Shown: in pieces, positions 1 through 8,142 of the stretch | How the letters are laid out: each line of letters starts with the position of its first letter | How positions within the stretch are numbered: the stretch's first letter is position 1 | Translations under genes and position numbers: made by a program | From: Lysinibacillus odysseyi | GTDB lineage: Bacteria > Bacillota > Bacilli > Bacillales_A > Planococcaceae | Direction of reading: 5' to 3' | Assembly: GCA_014595895.1 (NCBI GenBank) | Contig: JABUKB010000005.1 | Coordinates: 91,419 to 155,418, forward strand | DNA length: 64,000 nucleotides | Notes under the pieces: generated by a model | The model's input: the letters and a program-made list of their open reading frames with translations, nothing else | The model's database searches: none | What the model was told of the DNA's origin: nothing

Positions 1-157
1 CATGCTCCTCGTCTATGATGAAGATCAAGTAGGTTCTCCCCAGTATGTATTAAAACTAGTCCAGCAACTTTCTACAGAACAACATTATATAGTACATCGG
101 ATCAATGCCTATGATTTGCAATTGGTCGCAGAGGAAATGCAGCAAAAAGAGTGGTAA
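1..157 (+). CDS. 3' end of an unidentified protein (partial)
   Basis: The window opens inside this reading frame, and the last 51 codons run to a TAA at 155-157. The visible C-terminus contains LVYDEDQVGSPQYVLKLV and ends QQKEW. It is soluble, rich in Gln and Glu, with no membrane segment. I do not recognise the family. The ATG at base 2 is probably internal because nothing upstream can be checked. No obvious terminator lies between it and the next gene, which has its own extended -10 promoter (TGCTATAAT, 221-229). Confidence 0.5.
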   Translation, partial: MLLVYDEDQVGSPQYVLKLVQQLSTEQHYIVHRINAYDLQLVAEEMQQKEW

Positions 158-220
158 AAACTTCATTTTATAGAATATTTTATAATTTCAGATATTTTAG
201 ATGCTTCTCTTTTAATTTCT

Positions 221-229
221 TGCTATAAT
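221..229 (+). promoter_or_regulatory. Extended -10 promoter element of the 103-aa gene
   Basis: TGCTATAAT at 221-229 is a full extended -10 motif 47 bases ahead of the ATG at 276. The -35 region is poor, which is usual for extended -10 promoters. The assignment rests on motif match only. Confidence 0.45.
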
Positions 230-275
230 AAAATCAGGGGAAATGCATTTTCCGTATTTGAAAGGAGAAATGTGA

Positions 276-587
276 ATGAACACAATTAAAATGATTATCG
301 AAGACAAACCAATCCACATCCCACACCACACATATAGTCGTGAATGCTGCTATACACGCGGTGTCCACATTCCAATAGAAGATTTCAAAAAAATCGTCAA
401 TAACATGTGCCCAGATACAAAAACGTATTTTGAATTCCATAATGTGGCTGGAAAAATTGAACGCGGTGAATATTTCAATGGGCATGCGGGTCTAGGACGT
501 CATATCGCAAATTATTATAAACAGAAGAAAGGTGCCGATGTAAAAGGCGTAAACGATGGACGTGATTTCTACGTGAAGGTCGTTTAA
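276..587 (+). CDS. Conserved-looking hypothetical protein, 103 aa
   Basis: The protein has 103 residues, no signal peptide and no membrane segment. It begins MNTIKMIIEDKPIHIPHHTY, with a pair of adjacent cysteines (residues 24-25) and a further Cys near residue 48. Several His residues could bind metal, but no known motif is complete. The start is well supported by AAAGGAG about 9 bases upstream. The gene stands alone between its own promoter and a strong terminator (613-660). I do not recognise the family, and the function is unknown. Confidence 0.7.
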   Translation: MNTIKMIIEDKPIHIPHHTYSRECCYTRGVHIPIEDFKKIVNNMCPDTKTYFEFHNVAGKIERGEYFNGHAGLGRHIANYYKQKKGADVKGVNDGRDFYVKVV

Positions 588-612
588 GGACAATACATTG
601 ATACAACAGTAA

Positions 613-660
613 AACACCATTATCATTGCTGACCGAAAGCAGTTGATAATGGTGTTATTT
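613..660 (+). terminator. Rho-independent terminator of the 103-aa gene
   Basis: Perfect 13-bp stem AACACCATTATCA (613-625) / TGATAATGGTGTT (644-656) followed by a short T run. It lies 26 bases after the stop of the upstream gene. Confidence 0.8.
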
Positions 661-703
661 ATGTTATATATAAAAGGACGGACTGTTTATGTATGAAAAA
701 ACA

Positions 704-747
704 CTAAAGGCGCTACTCGTATTTCTTGGACTGAGTAGCGCCTTTAA
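704..747 (-). terminator. Terminator of the 63-aa coiled-coil gene
   Basis: Perfect 13-bp stem AAAGGCGCTACTC (706-718) / GAGTAGCGCCTTT (733-745). On the minus strand the stem is followed by AGTGTTTTTT, so it terminates the gene at 792-983. The ORF that can be read through it on the plus strand is therefore not a gene. Confidence 0.8.
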
Positions 748-791
748 TCAAATGTGTCTAAATCATCGTACAATTCAATTGTTTGTTTCAA

Positions 792-983
792 TTATTGTGC
801 CTCCTGTAAGATCGTCTTATTGTTCTCAAGAAGCTGAATCATCGTCTGAAGAATCTTTTCCTCCATTCTTGCTGATGAATTAACCTCTTTTGAAATAATG
901 CGTTTTAAATCTAAAATCGTCTGAACTTCGAGCATGTGCTTATTTGCTAATTCAAAAGCCTGCTCTAACTGACCGGTCACCAT
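792..983 (-). CDS. Small coiled-coil protein, 63 aa, unknown function
   Basis: A 63-residue, almost wholly helical protein (MVTGQLEQAFELANKHMLEV...). It has heptad-like spacing of Leu/Ile and many Gln/Glu/Lys, and no Cys, signal peptide or membrane segment. AAAGGACG lies about 9 bases before the ATG and a strong terminator follows, so the unit looks genuinely transcribed. I do not recognise the family. Small all-helical proteins like this often act as oligomerising adaptors, but nothing here shows a partner. Confidence 0.65.
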   Translation of the reverse strand: MVTGQLEQAFELANKHMLEVQTILDLKRIISKEVNSSARMEEKILQTMIQLLENNKTILQEAQ

Positions 984-1387
984 AGCAACACGTCCTTTCT
1001 TTTGGTATTACTTCTATTATAACAAAGTATGTGATCATTGTTCACCAAATATCACGTTTATTTACTAAATTTTTTTACATTTTAAATAAAATTTACGATT
1101 GGTATTGTATTTTAAAATAAACAGAATTTGGATTTTTAAAAATTTAAGAAATAAACTGGTCTGCTTATAGCAGGAGTCTTGGGATGCAGAGCTTGTCCTA
1201 ATAATCTCTCGGGTGCTTATATGAAGATGTCTCAACACTAGAGGATAATTTTCTGCTTTTAAAATTTGCTAGTGCTATAGCGAGAATCAAAATCATATGC
1301 AATACTTTTCCTGTAATATTCCATATGTTTCAAGAGGAAGTTTTATTCTAGATTAAACATGCTCTTGAGTAGCTCTCTTAAGCCAAA
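984..1387. other. Gene-free interval, AT-rich
   Basis: About 400 bases between the 63-aa gene and the xpt-pbuX terminator. On the minus strand around 1190-1340 a short open stretch reads ITGKVLHMILILAIALANFK and could be a worn membrane-protein fragment. It has no start or ribosome binding site. Nothing else is recognisable. Confidence 0.4.
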
Positions 1388-1430
1388 AACCACCTACTTA
1401 TACAAATCACATTGTATAAGTAGGTGGTTA
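1386..1430 (-). terminator. Terminator of the xpt-pbuX operon
   Basis: Perfect 18-bp stem: AACCACCTACTTATACAA (1388-1405) with its complement at 1412-1429. On the minus strand it is followed by TTTTTGG. It lies directly after the pbuX stop. Confidence 0.9.
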
Positions 1431-1432
1431 CA

Positions 1433-2706
1433 TTAATTATATGCCTTCTTCTTCCCAACCATGTTAAATAAAATATTTAACACAATCGCGGCTAAAGAAC
1501 CTGTCACGATACCATTTGATAGTAAATTGCCGATTGTTTGCGGTAGCTCTACAAAGATACCCGGCACAACGGAAACACCAACCCCAAGACCAATAGCACA
1601 TGCAACGATTAATGCATTCTCCACTGATTTGGCAATTTCAGCTGCCAACATCGTCATCCCTTGCGTAATAACAAGACCAAACATAGCTACCATCGCTGCA
1701 CCAAGTACTGGTGTTGGGACGACTTGTGTGATTGCTGCAAGTTTTGGCAAGAAACCTAAGACAATCAGTAAAATACCTGTTACAAAAATTACGTTACGTT
1801 CTTTTACGCCTGTCATTTTCACAAGTCCTACATTCTGCGAATATGTTGTGTACGGGAAGGCATTGAAAATACCCCCAATGACAGAAGCTAGACCTTCTGC
1901 GCGGTAACCTTTTGCTAAATCCTTTGAGTTGATTGGCTTTTTGCAAATGTCACTTAACGCGTAGTAAACCCCTGTTGATTCTACTAATGAAACCATTGCA
2001 ATCAGCGTCATGACAACGATGGATTCTAGATGGAACTCCGGCATACCGAAGTAGAACGGCTGCACCATATGGAACCAATCGGCCTTCGCTACCGGATCGA
2101 AATTCACCACACCCATTAATAGCCCTACGATAGAGCCGACTACCATTCCAATCAAAATGGCGATGGCACGTAAAAAGCCTGTAGTAAAGCGGTATATGAC
2201 AATAATCACAACGAGAGTGATGGCCGCTAAAATTAAGTTCTCACTTGCACCAAACCCCTCAGCCCCTTGACCGCCTGCTACATTGTTTAGGGCAGTCGGC
2301 AATAAGGAAATACCAATAATCGTCACAACCGAGCCTGTCACAACTGGCGGGAAAAACTTCACGATGTTGCCGAATACACCCGAAATAACAACAATGATGA
2401 AACCAGAGGCAATAATCGCCCCGTAAATAGCGCCAATACTTACTGAGTTACCAATTGTAATAATCGGTGTTAACGCTGTAAACGTACAACCTAGCACGAC
2501 AGGTAAACCAATCCCGATATATTTACCGCGCCACACTTGGAAAATTGTCGCCACCCCGCACATAAATAAATCGATAGCGACTAAATATGTAATTTGCTCA
2601 GTTGTCATGCCTAAACCGCCGCCAATGATAAGCGGCACAAGCACAGCTCCTGTGTACATAGCTAATAAATGTTGAAAGCCCAATGTGATTACCTTTGCAT
2701 TATTCA

Positions 2707-2707
<1 letters not shown>
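1433..2707 (-). CDS. pbuX: Xanthine permease (NCS2 nucleobase:cation symporter)
   Basis: A 424-residue integral membrane protein with about 12-14 hydrophobic segments, the usual length for NCS2/xanthine-uracil permeases. It has the GxxxxxGLPVVLGCTFT region near residue 70 and the VESTGVYYA motif (about residue 243) on the conserved amphipathic segment. It imports xanthine by cation symport. The gene follows xpt with a one-base overlap (TGATG), so the two are translationally coupled, and both sit behind the purine riboswitch at 3434-3502. Uptake plus phosphoribosylation gives xanthine salvage. Family membership is sure; the substrate is inferred from the xpt partnership. Confidence 0.93.
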
Positions 2708-3327
<620 letters not shown>

Positions 3328-3331
3328 TCAC

Positions 3332-3381
3332 AAAAAAACTCGAAAGCCCATTTCCCCTATGAGGAAACAAGTCTTCCGAGT
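3332..3381 (-). terminator. Riboswitch expression-platform terminator
   Basis: Imperfect long hairpin with arms ACTCG..TTTCC (3338-3355) and GGAAA..CGAGT (3362-3381), followed on the minus strand by seven Ts. It lies between the purine aptamer and xpt, as expected for ligand-induced termination. Confidence 0.85.
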
Positions 3382-3433
3382 ATATATCAAAAGATTACAA
3401 AAGAATGCTAGGCATTTTTCTGCAGCACTTGTC

Positions 3434-3502
3434 CCTCATAGTCGACTTTTTTACGGTAAGTCGGTAGAAACTCGCGAGCCATATTCCCGCTATTATATGA
3501 GT
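3434..3502 (-). promoter_or_regulatory. Purine riboswitch aptamer, guanine class
   Basis: On the minus strand the leader reads ACTCATATAATAGCGGG, then GATATGGCTC-type and GTTTCTACCG loops, and closes with CGACTATGAG. This is the conserved three-way junction core of the purine riboswitch. The discriminating base in GACTATG is C (C74 in B. subtilis xpt numbering), which specifies guanine/hypoxanthine rather than adenine. A terminator follows at 3332-3381 and then xpt. Confidence 0.95.
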
Positions 3503-3642
3503 AAAGTCATTATAAAATTTATAGAATGTCACAATTATAATCACCTAACTTTTCAATTGCAACCTCTTATAAATAATAAAATGATTTAGATTATTCGGAA
3601 TTTAGCTCTATAAAATACAAACTACGGAAAGAATGTTCGTTT

Positions 3643-4290
3643 TTAACCTACTATTCCCTTTATTTTCTCTAAAAATGCAACAAATGTTTTCCCTGATCCA
3701 TACTGGCTGAGATTGCGGCAGGCTAGTATTTTAATAGGATTTTCATTCAGTTGCAAGCGTGCAAATATACCCACCGCTTCTAATTCCTGTACCTTCTCTA
3801 GATGCGGAAAATCATCCTGTAATTGTGTGGCGAATTGCTGACGGAACTGCTTTACTGCTTCCGTGCCGTGTAAAATCAGGATTTCTGGCTGAAATTCTTG
3901 CAGCACATCGCGGAATACATCATACCCTTTTTGAAAATCAGCTGTTTTCTTTTGAGCGGATGCTTCTTTAGCTGAATTGACCATCAATGTATTGACGTTT
4001 GAAATGACAGTAGGGGCTATTTCATTTACAGCCTCCGCAAAAGTGAGCACACCTTTATTTTCTCGGCTATGCGCTACAAAATCATAACGCTCATCATATT
4101 CGTAAAAGTTCAATAGCGCTTCTATATAAGATTCATCTATGTTGGCTTTTGGCTGTGCATACGCACCTGCAATTACTACGCGTGCTTTATACGGGTTGGT
4201 CGTTGTTAAAAATGGGCAAAATGTGATTGACCAATCCTCTCCGATAATCCAATCTTCTATTTTACGTTGAAATCCTGCTGATACCCCCAT
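3643..4290 (-). CDS. Hypothetical protein, 215 aa
   Basis: A soluble protein with no signal peptide. Recognisable stretches are ARVVIAGAYAQPKANIDESY near residue 37, PEILILHGTEAVKQF near 134, and a C-terminal ILACRNLSQYGSGKTF. The alternation of hydrophobic strands (VVIAG, ILILHG, KILACRN) with helices loosely resembles the uracil-DNA-glycosylase-like fold. The diagnostic motifs of that family are not clear, so I do not assign it. The gene is monocistronic, followed by a riboswitch leader on one side and lysP's terminator on the other. Confidence 0.65.
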   Translation of the reverse strand: MGVSAGFQRKIEDWIIGEDWSITFCPFLTTTNPYKARVVIAGAYAQPKANIDESYIEALLNFYEYDERYDFVAHSRENKGVLTFAEAVNEIAPTVISNVNTLMVNSAKEASAQKKTADFQKGYDVFRDVLQEFQPEILILHGTEAVKQFRQQFATQLQDDFPHLEKVQELEAVGIFARLQLNENPIKILACRNLSQYGSGKTFVAFLEKIKGIVG

Positions 4291-4355
4291 GTCATCCCGT
4301 CCTTTGCTTAAAATAGTGATTTCCTTTCATTATAACATGGTTATGCCAGCAGAAA

Positions 4356-4386
4356 AGAACCCCCGTACCTTACAGATACGAGGGTG
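4356..4386 (-). terminator. Terminator of the lysine permease gene
   Basis: Hairpin with arms CCCCCGTA (about 4361-4368) and TACGAGGG (about 4377-4384) around CCTTACAGA. On the minus strand it is followed by TTCTTTT. It lies immediately after the permease stop. Confidence 0.75.
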
Positions 4387-4390
4387 AGTT

Positions 4391-5842
4391 TTAATCTAAG
4401 TCAGCATCTTTTAGCTTGACGATTTTTGTATTGTGTTTGATTTTATAGCCAAACCATAAAGCCCCAAATAATGGTAAACCGATATATGATACAGCTACCC
4501 CGTACCAATCAATCTTCCCATCCATAAAGGCCATATAGTTTTGACCTAGTATGACGATTAAGCAAAGGGCAAATGCAAATAACGGACCAAACGGATAAAG
4601 TGGCGAAACATATGGCAAGTCTTTCAAATCTCGACCTTGCAACACATATGCTTTACGGAAGCGATAGTGACTGATAGCAATCCCCAGCCAAGCGATAAAG
4701 CCTGACATACCCGATGCATTCAATAGCCAAATATACACGACCCCGTCACCGAAGAATGATGCCAAAAAGGCTAAAGAGCCGACAGCTAACGTAGCCAATA
4801 GTGCATAAACCGGGATACCTCTTGTATTTACCTTCGTGAAAAGCTTCGGTGCTTTTCCGTCTACCGCTAATTGGAATAACATACGACTTGCTGCATATAA
4901 CCCTGAGTTACCCGCAGATAGCATCGCCGTTAGAATAATAGCATTCATTACAGAAGCTGCAAAAGCAACCCCAAGGTTTTCAAAGACAAGTGTAAACGGG
5001 CTTGTCGCTATATCCTCTGATAGTAAACGCTCATCTGTATAAGGAATCAGTAAGCTAATTGCACCGATAGATAAAATATAAAACAGTAAAATACGCCAGA
5101 AAATCGAACGTACTGCTTTCGGGATGTTTTTACCTGGATCTTCTGTTTCCCCTGCTGTCACACCTAGCATCTCCGTTCCTTGGAAAGAGAATCCCGCTGC
5201 TAAGAAAATACCAAACATGGCAAAGAATCCCCCGTTGAACGGTGCATCTTCCATGAAGAAGTTTTTAAAGCCAACTGGATCATTCCCACCTAATAGACCG
5301 AAAATCATCAGGAAGCTGACGATGATAAAGATGATGACTGTCGCTACTTTAATCATGGCAAACCAGTATTCACTTTCTCCGTAAGCTTTTACTGACAGCA
5401 TATTAAATGTTAGCACAACCGCAATAAATAAAATTGTCCATGTCACAGAAGAGCTGTCCGGGAACCAGTATTTCATAATCAATGATACAGCCGCAATTTC
5501 AGCTGCAATCGTAATTGCCCAGTTATACCAGTAGTTCCAACCCAACGCAAAACCTAGTGCTGGATCTACAAATTTTGTTGCATACGTACTAAATGAACCA
5601 GATGTTGGCATGTAAGCTGCCATTTCGCCGAGACTCGTCATTAAGAAATAAACCATTACCCCGATGATTGCGTACGCCAGTAAAGCACCACCTGGCCCTG
5701 CCTGCGCAATTGCACCGCCTGAGGCTAGGAATAAACCTGTACCGATTGTCCCGCCTAAAGAAATCATCGTAATATGACGACTTTTTAATTCACGCTTCAG
5801 CTTTGGCTTGTTGCCTAACTGATCGATTTTTACTTTACTCAT
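4391..5842 (-). CDS. lysP: Lysine permease, APC superfamily
   Basis: A 483-residue, 12-TM amino acid permease. The N-terminal consensus helix RHITMISLGGTIGTGLFLASG and the following GPGGALLAYAIIG are the classic amino acid transporter (AAT/LysP) signature, and GESEYWFAMIKV follows TM5. The start ATG at 5842 has TTGAGGAG 7 bases upstream; an ORF extension upstream would run into the leader and is rejected. The leader carries a lysine riboswitch plus terminator, so lysine is the probable substrate and uptake should be shut off when lysine is abundant. The family alone cannot separate lysine from arginine. Confidence 0.9.
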   Translation of the reverse strand: MSKVKIDQLGNKPKLKRELKSRHITMISLGGTIGTGLFLASGGAIAQAGPGGALLAYAIIGVMVYFLMTSLGEMAAYMPTSGSFSTYATKFVDPALGFALGWNYWYNWAITIAAEIAAVSLIMKYWFPDSSSVTWTILFIAVVLTFNMLSVKAYGESEYWFAMIKVATVIIFIIVSFLMIFGLLGGNDPVGFKNFFMEDAPFNGGFFAMFGIFLAAGFSFQGTEMLGVTAGETEDPGKNIPKAVRSIFWRILLFYILSIGAISLLIPYTDERLLSEDIATSPFTLVFENLGVAFAASVMNAIILTAMLSAGNSGLYAASRMLFQLAVDGKAPKLFTKVNTRGIPVYALLATLAVGSLAFLASFFGDGVVYIWLLNASGMSGFIAWLGIAISHYRFRKAYVLQGRDLKDLPYVSPLYPFGPLFAFALCLIVILGQNYMAFMDGKIDWYGVAVSYIGLPLFGALWFGYKIKHNTKIVKLKDADLD

Positions 5843-5910
5843 ATTCAAACTCCTCAATTTTTTTATTGAGTGTATTTTGGAAACGAGGCTTGAGCATATT
5901 AAACATACAA

Positions 5911-5939
5911 ATAAAAAACCGTCCACTTCATGTGACGGC
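5911..5939 (-). terminator. Lysine riboswitch terminator
   Basis: On the minus strand CCGTC (5938-5934) and GACGG (5923-5919) pair around a short loop and are followed by six Ts. It lies between the aptamer and the permease start, as the off-state platform. Confidence 0.85.
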
Positions 5940-5961
5940 ATCCAAAATACCTCATCAACTT

Positions 5962-6140
5962 GAAACGATAGCTCACCCGCTTAAATCGCGGCAGTTCTGT
6001 CCCTATTCGAGTACAGCCCCAGCATTGCGGTAAAAAGAATCCCACAATACTTCGGCAGCCAATCCTTTCATATAACTTCTGCGATTCTTTTAATCTCCGT
6101 TATATTACTCATAATGGTTGCGACCTCTACCTCATTCTCA
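5962..6140 (-). promoter_or_regulatory. Lysine riboswitch (L box)
   Basis: Read on the minus strand, the leader has GAGGTAGAGGTCGCAACC at its 5' side, GGCTGCCGAAG in the middle, GCTGGGGCTG, and GTGAGCTATCG closing the P1 helix (GGTAG/CTATC). These are the ordered conserved blocks of the L box as known from B. subtilis lysC and yvsH. One local difference is GGTCGC where GGTGCG is usual. A terminator lies just downstream, then lysP. Confidence 0.9.
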
Positions 6141-6275
6141 CATGAGGCAATTACTATTAAATTTAAAACACTGTATGAGTCTAACATAGCATTTTTTTGT
6201 GTTCAACTCTTTTCACTTTTTCAGTATTTTTAGTCTATTTAGAATATTTTTTATCAAAAAAGAGATAATTTTATA

Positions 6276-6513
6276 TGAATACCCCTAATGATTACAAATC
6301 AAAAAACTACAATTCATTGGGATGATTGCCCTGTCATTTATTTCATTAGCCATGACCCTTCGAATAACGCTTGCTGCGGTAAATTGACTGCACTTTTTTC
6401 AAAAATGAAATAAAGAATTGAACATTCTATAACATTATTTGCATGATGACAACACTATTAGCGCTTGTGTTTGCATATATTGCGAGTAACAATACAACAA
6501 TACGCGATTAACA
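6276..6513 (+). pseudogene. Remnant of an MFS-type transporter
   Basis: Two short open stretches look like the ends of one decayed membrane transporter. At 6276 ATGAATACC.. runs into an A6 tract, after which the shifted frame reads KKLQFIGMIALSFISLAM followed by TLRITLAAV and a stop, resembling a transporter first helix. At 6442-6513 a frame reads MMTTLLALVFAYIASN and ends NTTIRD, resembling the last helix. The middle is missing, and no ribosome binding site supports either piece. This is inference from composition only. Confidence 0.35.
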
Positions 6514-6570
6514 CAAACATATGTACTCATTTGTGATATAATGATTCATATTATTTTAAAGGAGAGTATT

Positions 6571-7122
6571 ATGTTTCGCAGACGTCGTAAGAAAAAAAAT
6601 AAACACTTCCCTTTCATGCGCCTCTTGCCATTTTTAATAGCCGGTGCTGGCGGCTGGTATATATTCGAAACAGCACAAGGCTTTGGTATTGGGATAGGCG
6701 TTTATATCATTTTATGGTTATTCATTAAAATCTGGTCAAACTCCAGACATTCTGCACGCTTGCGTAAAGCAGGCATCGCAGAGGTCGATACAATGACAGG
6801 AGAAGAGTTCGAACACTTTCTCGGTGAGTTATTTAAACGAAGGGGATTTAGGGTATCTTATACAAAGGCTAGTGGCGACTACGGGGCTGACCTTATTCTG
6901 AAGGATGGCGGAGATATAATCGCTGTCCAAGCAAAGCGTTATAACAGCACAGTAGGCGTGAAGGCTGTGCAAGAAATCATTGGTGCCGTCAAAATGTACA
7001 ACGCTACGGAAGCATGGGTCGTAACCAACAGTACTTTTACTAAACAAGCGAAAAAATTAGCAGATATCAATGACGTCTATTTAATCGATCGACAAGAACT
7101 AATTAGCATGATATTAGAATAA
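6571..7122 (+). CDS. Membrane-anchored Mrr-type restriction endonuclease domain protein
   Basis: A 183-residue protein. After a very basic N-terminus (FRRRRKKKNK) come two hydrophobic segments (about 17-34 and 38-55). A C-terminal Mrr_cat domain of the PD-(D/E)xK nuclease superfamily follows: Glu79/80, GDYGADL (102-108, Asp107) and QAK (120-122). The start is the ATG at 6571 with AAAGGAG 7 bases upstream, not the longer frame. Mrr domains cut modified DNA in some proteins, and related membrane-anchored forms are widespread in Firmicutes without proven function. There is no methylase or other restriction gene nearby. All three nuclease motifs look intact. Confidence 0.85.
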   Translation: MFRRRRKKKNKHFPFMRLLPFLIAGAGGWYIFETAQGFGIGIGVYIILWLFIKIWSNSRHSARLRKAGIAEVDTMTGEEFEHFLGELFKRRGFRVSYTKASGDYGADLILKDGGDIIAVQAKRYNSTVGVKAVQEIIGAVKMYNATEAWVVTNSTFTKQAKKLADINDVYLIDRQELISMILE

Positions 7123-7150
7123 CATCTTCCTTGCTGAAGATGTTTTTTTA
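7120..7150 (+). terminator. Terminator of the Mrr-like gene
   Basis: Stem AACATCTTC (7121-7129) / GAAGATGTT (7136-7144) followed by a run of Ts. The hairpin begins inside the stop codon of the gene. Confidence 0.85.
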
Positions 7151-7221
7151 AGTTTTTGATTTGGTTTCTATGCGGATATTGATTACTATTTTCTATAACA
7201 AGTATAGAAAGGAGATTTTCG

Positions 7222-8073
7222 ATGAAGCAATTGCAATCAAGAATGGACTATGCAGCAAAACGATTTCGCCAGGCCGAATATGAGGAAGCAAGAATCGTTT
7301 TCACCTCCCTGTTAAAAACCTATAAAAAACAGCAAGCTACAAAAGAAGTCTGCCTTTGTCTTTATAGACTTGCGTGTATTGCTTATGTGCGAGGAGAAGT
7401 GCAAAATTTCCAACAGTTATTTCATGAATATCAGGCTTTAGCTAAACCGCTAAATGATTTGCAACTGCGCATAGAATATTATGTCCTATGCGGGCTGGCA
7501 GAGCTAGGGGTCCAGCGTTATGAGCATGCCATTAAAGCTTTTACTCAAGTATTGGCTCTGACGAATGATGAGCAATTTATCAAACAAAAGGTATCGGCAA
7601 GCTTATATATTCAACGTTGTCATATTTTACTAGAAGACTATGAAAAGTCTCTGGAAATGAGTGATTTTATATGGCAAGAGCATGCTGATGTCATTCACCC
7701 GGATACCGGTCAACTTTTCCATTATCTGCTGAATCGTGCTGATACAATGCTTGCTCTTGGACGGTTACAAGAAGCGGACGGATTGATTACGCAGTGTGAG
7801 CGGCATGCTGATTATGCGATATCGCCAATTGAGCATATCAAAACAATGTTGACCCGCGCGAAATATCAATTGGCTGATGACGAGCCGCAGCTTGCCCTGA
7901 CAATGCTAGAGCAGGCAGAAGTACTCGCGTTAGAGCAGGAAAATGCAAATGCGCTAAGCGAAATTTATGAAACATACGTGAAAAACCATGAGCAGCTTAA
8001 TAACCCGCAGCAAGCATTAGTTTATGCGAAAAAACGGCTGAAGCTGCAGAAGAACTTACTGCCTCAACAGTAA
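7222..8073 (+). CDS. Tetratricopeptide-like repeat protein, 283 aa
   Basis: Soluble, all-helical protein built from helix pairs of TPR type. Examples are RRFRQAEYEEARIVFTSLL near residue 15, LGVQRYEHAIKAFTQVLAL near 93, and ALVYAKKRLKLQ at the end. There is no DNA-binding or enzymatic domain. AAAGGAG lies 7 bases before the ATG. TPR arrays mediate protein contacts. Similar free-standing proteins act as peptide-binding regulators in Bacillus, but no peptide gene is visible downstream, where a terminator follows directly. Confidence 0.75.
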   Translation: MKQLQSRMDYAAKRFRQAEYEEARIVFTSLLKTYKKQQATKEVCLCLYRLACIAYVRGEVQNFQQLFHEYQALAKPLNDLQLRIEYYVLCGLAELGVQRYEHAIKAFTQVLALTNDEQFIKQKVSASLYIQRCHILLEDYEKSLEMSDFIWQEHADVIHPDTGQLFHYLLNRADTMLALGRLQEADGLITQCERHADYAISPIEHIKTMLTRAKYQLADDEPQLALTMLEQAEVLALEQENANALSEIYETYVKNHEQLNNPQQALVYAKKRLKLQKNLLPQQ

Positions 8074-8087
8074 ATATCGACCATCAA

Positions 8088-8140
8088 GACAAGGGGCTGT
8101 GCCATAAGCAAATACTTGCGGCACAGCCCCTTGTTACTAT
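8088..8140. terminator. Bidirectional terminator between the TPR and nos genes
   Basis: Perfect 14-bp stem CAAGGGGCTGTGCC (8090-8103) / GGCACAGCCCCTTG (8120-8133). It lies between convergent genes and could serve both. Confidence 0.75.
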
Positions 8141-8142
8141 AT

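Noticed and set aside
689..883. Plus-strand ORF of 64 codons
   Set aside because: It runs through the terminator hairpin at 706-745 and over the end of the minus-strand 63-aa gene, which has a good ribosome binding site.
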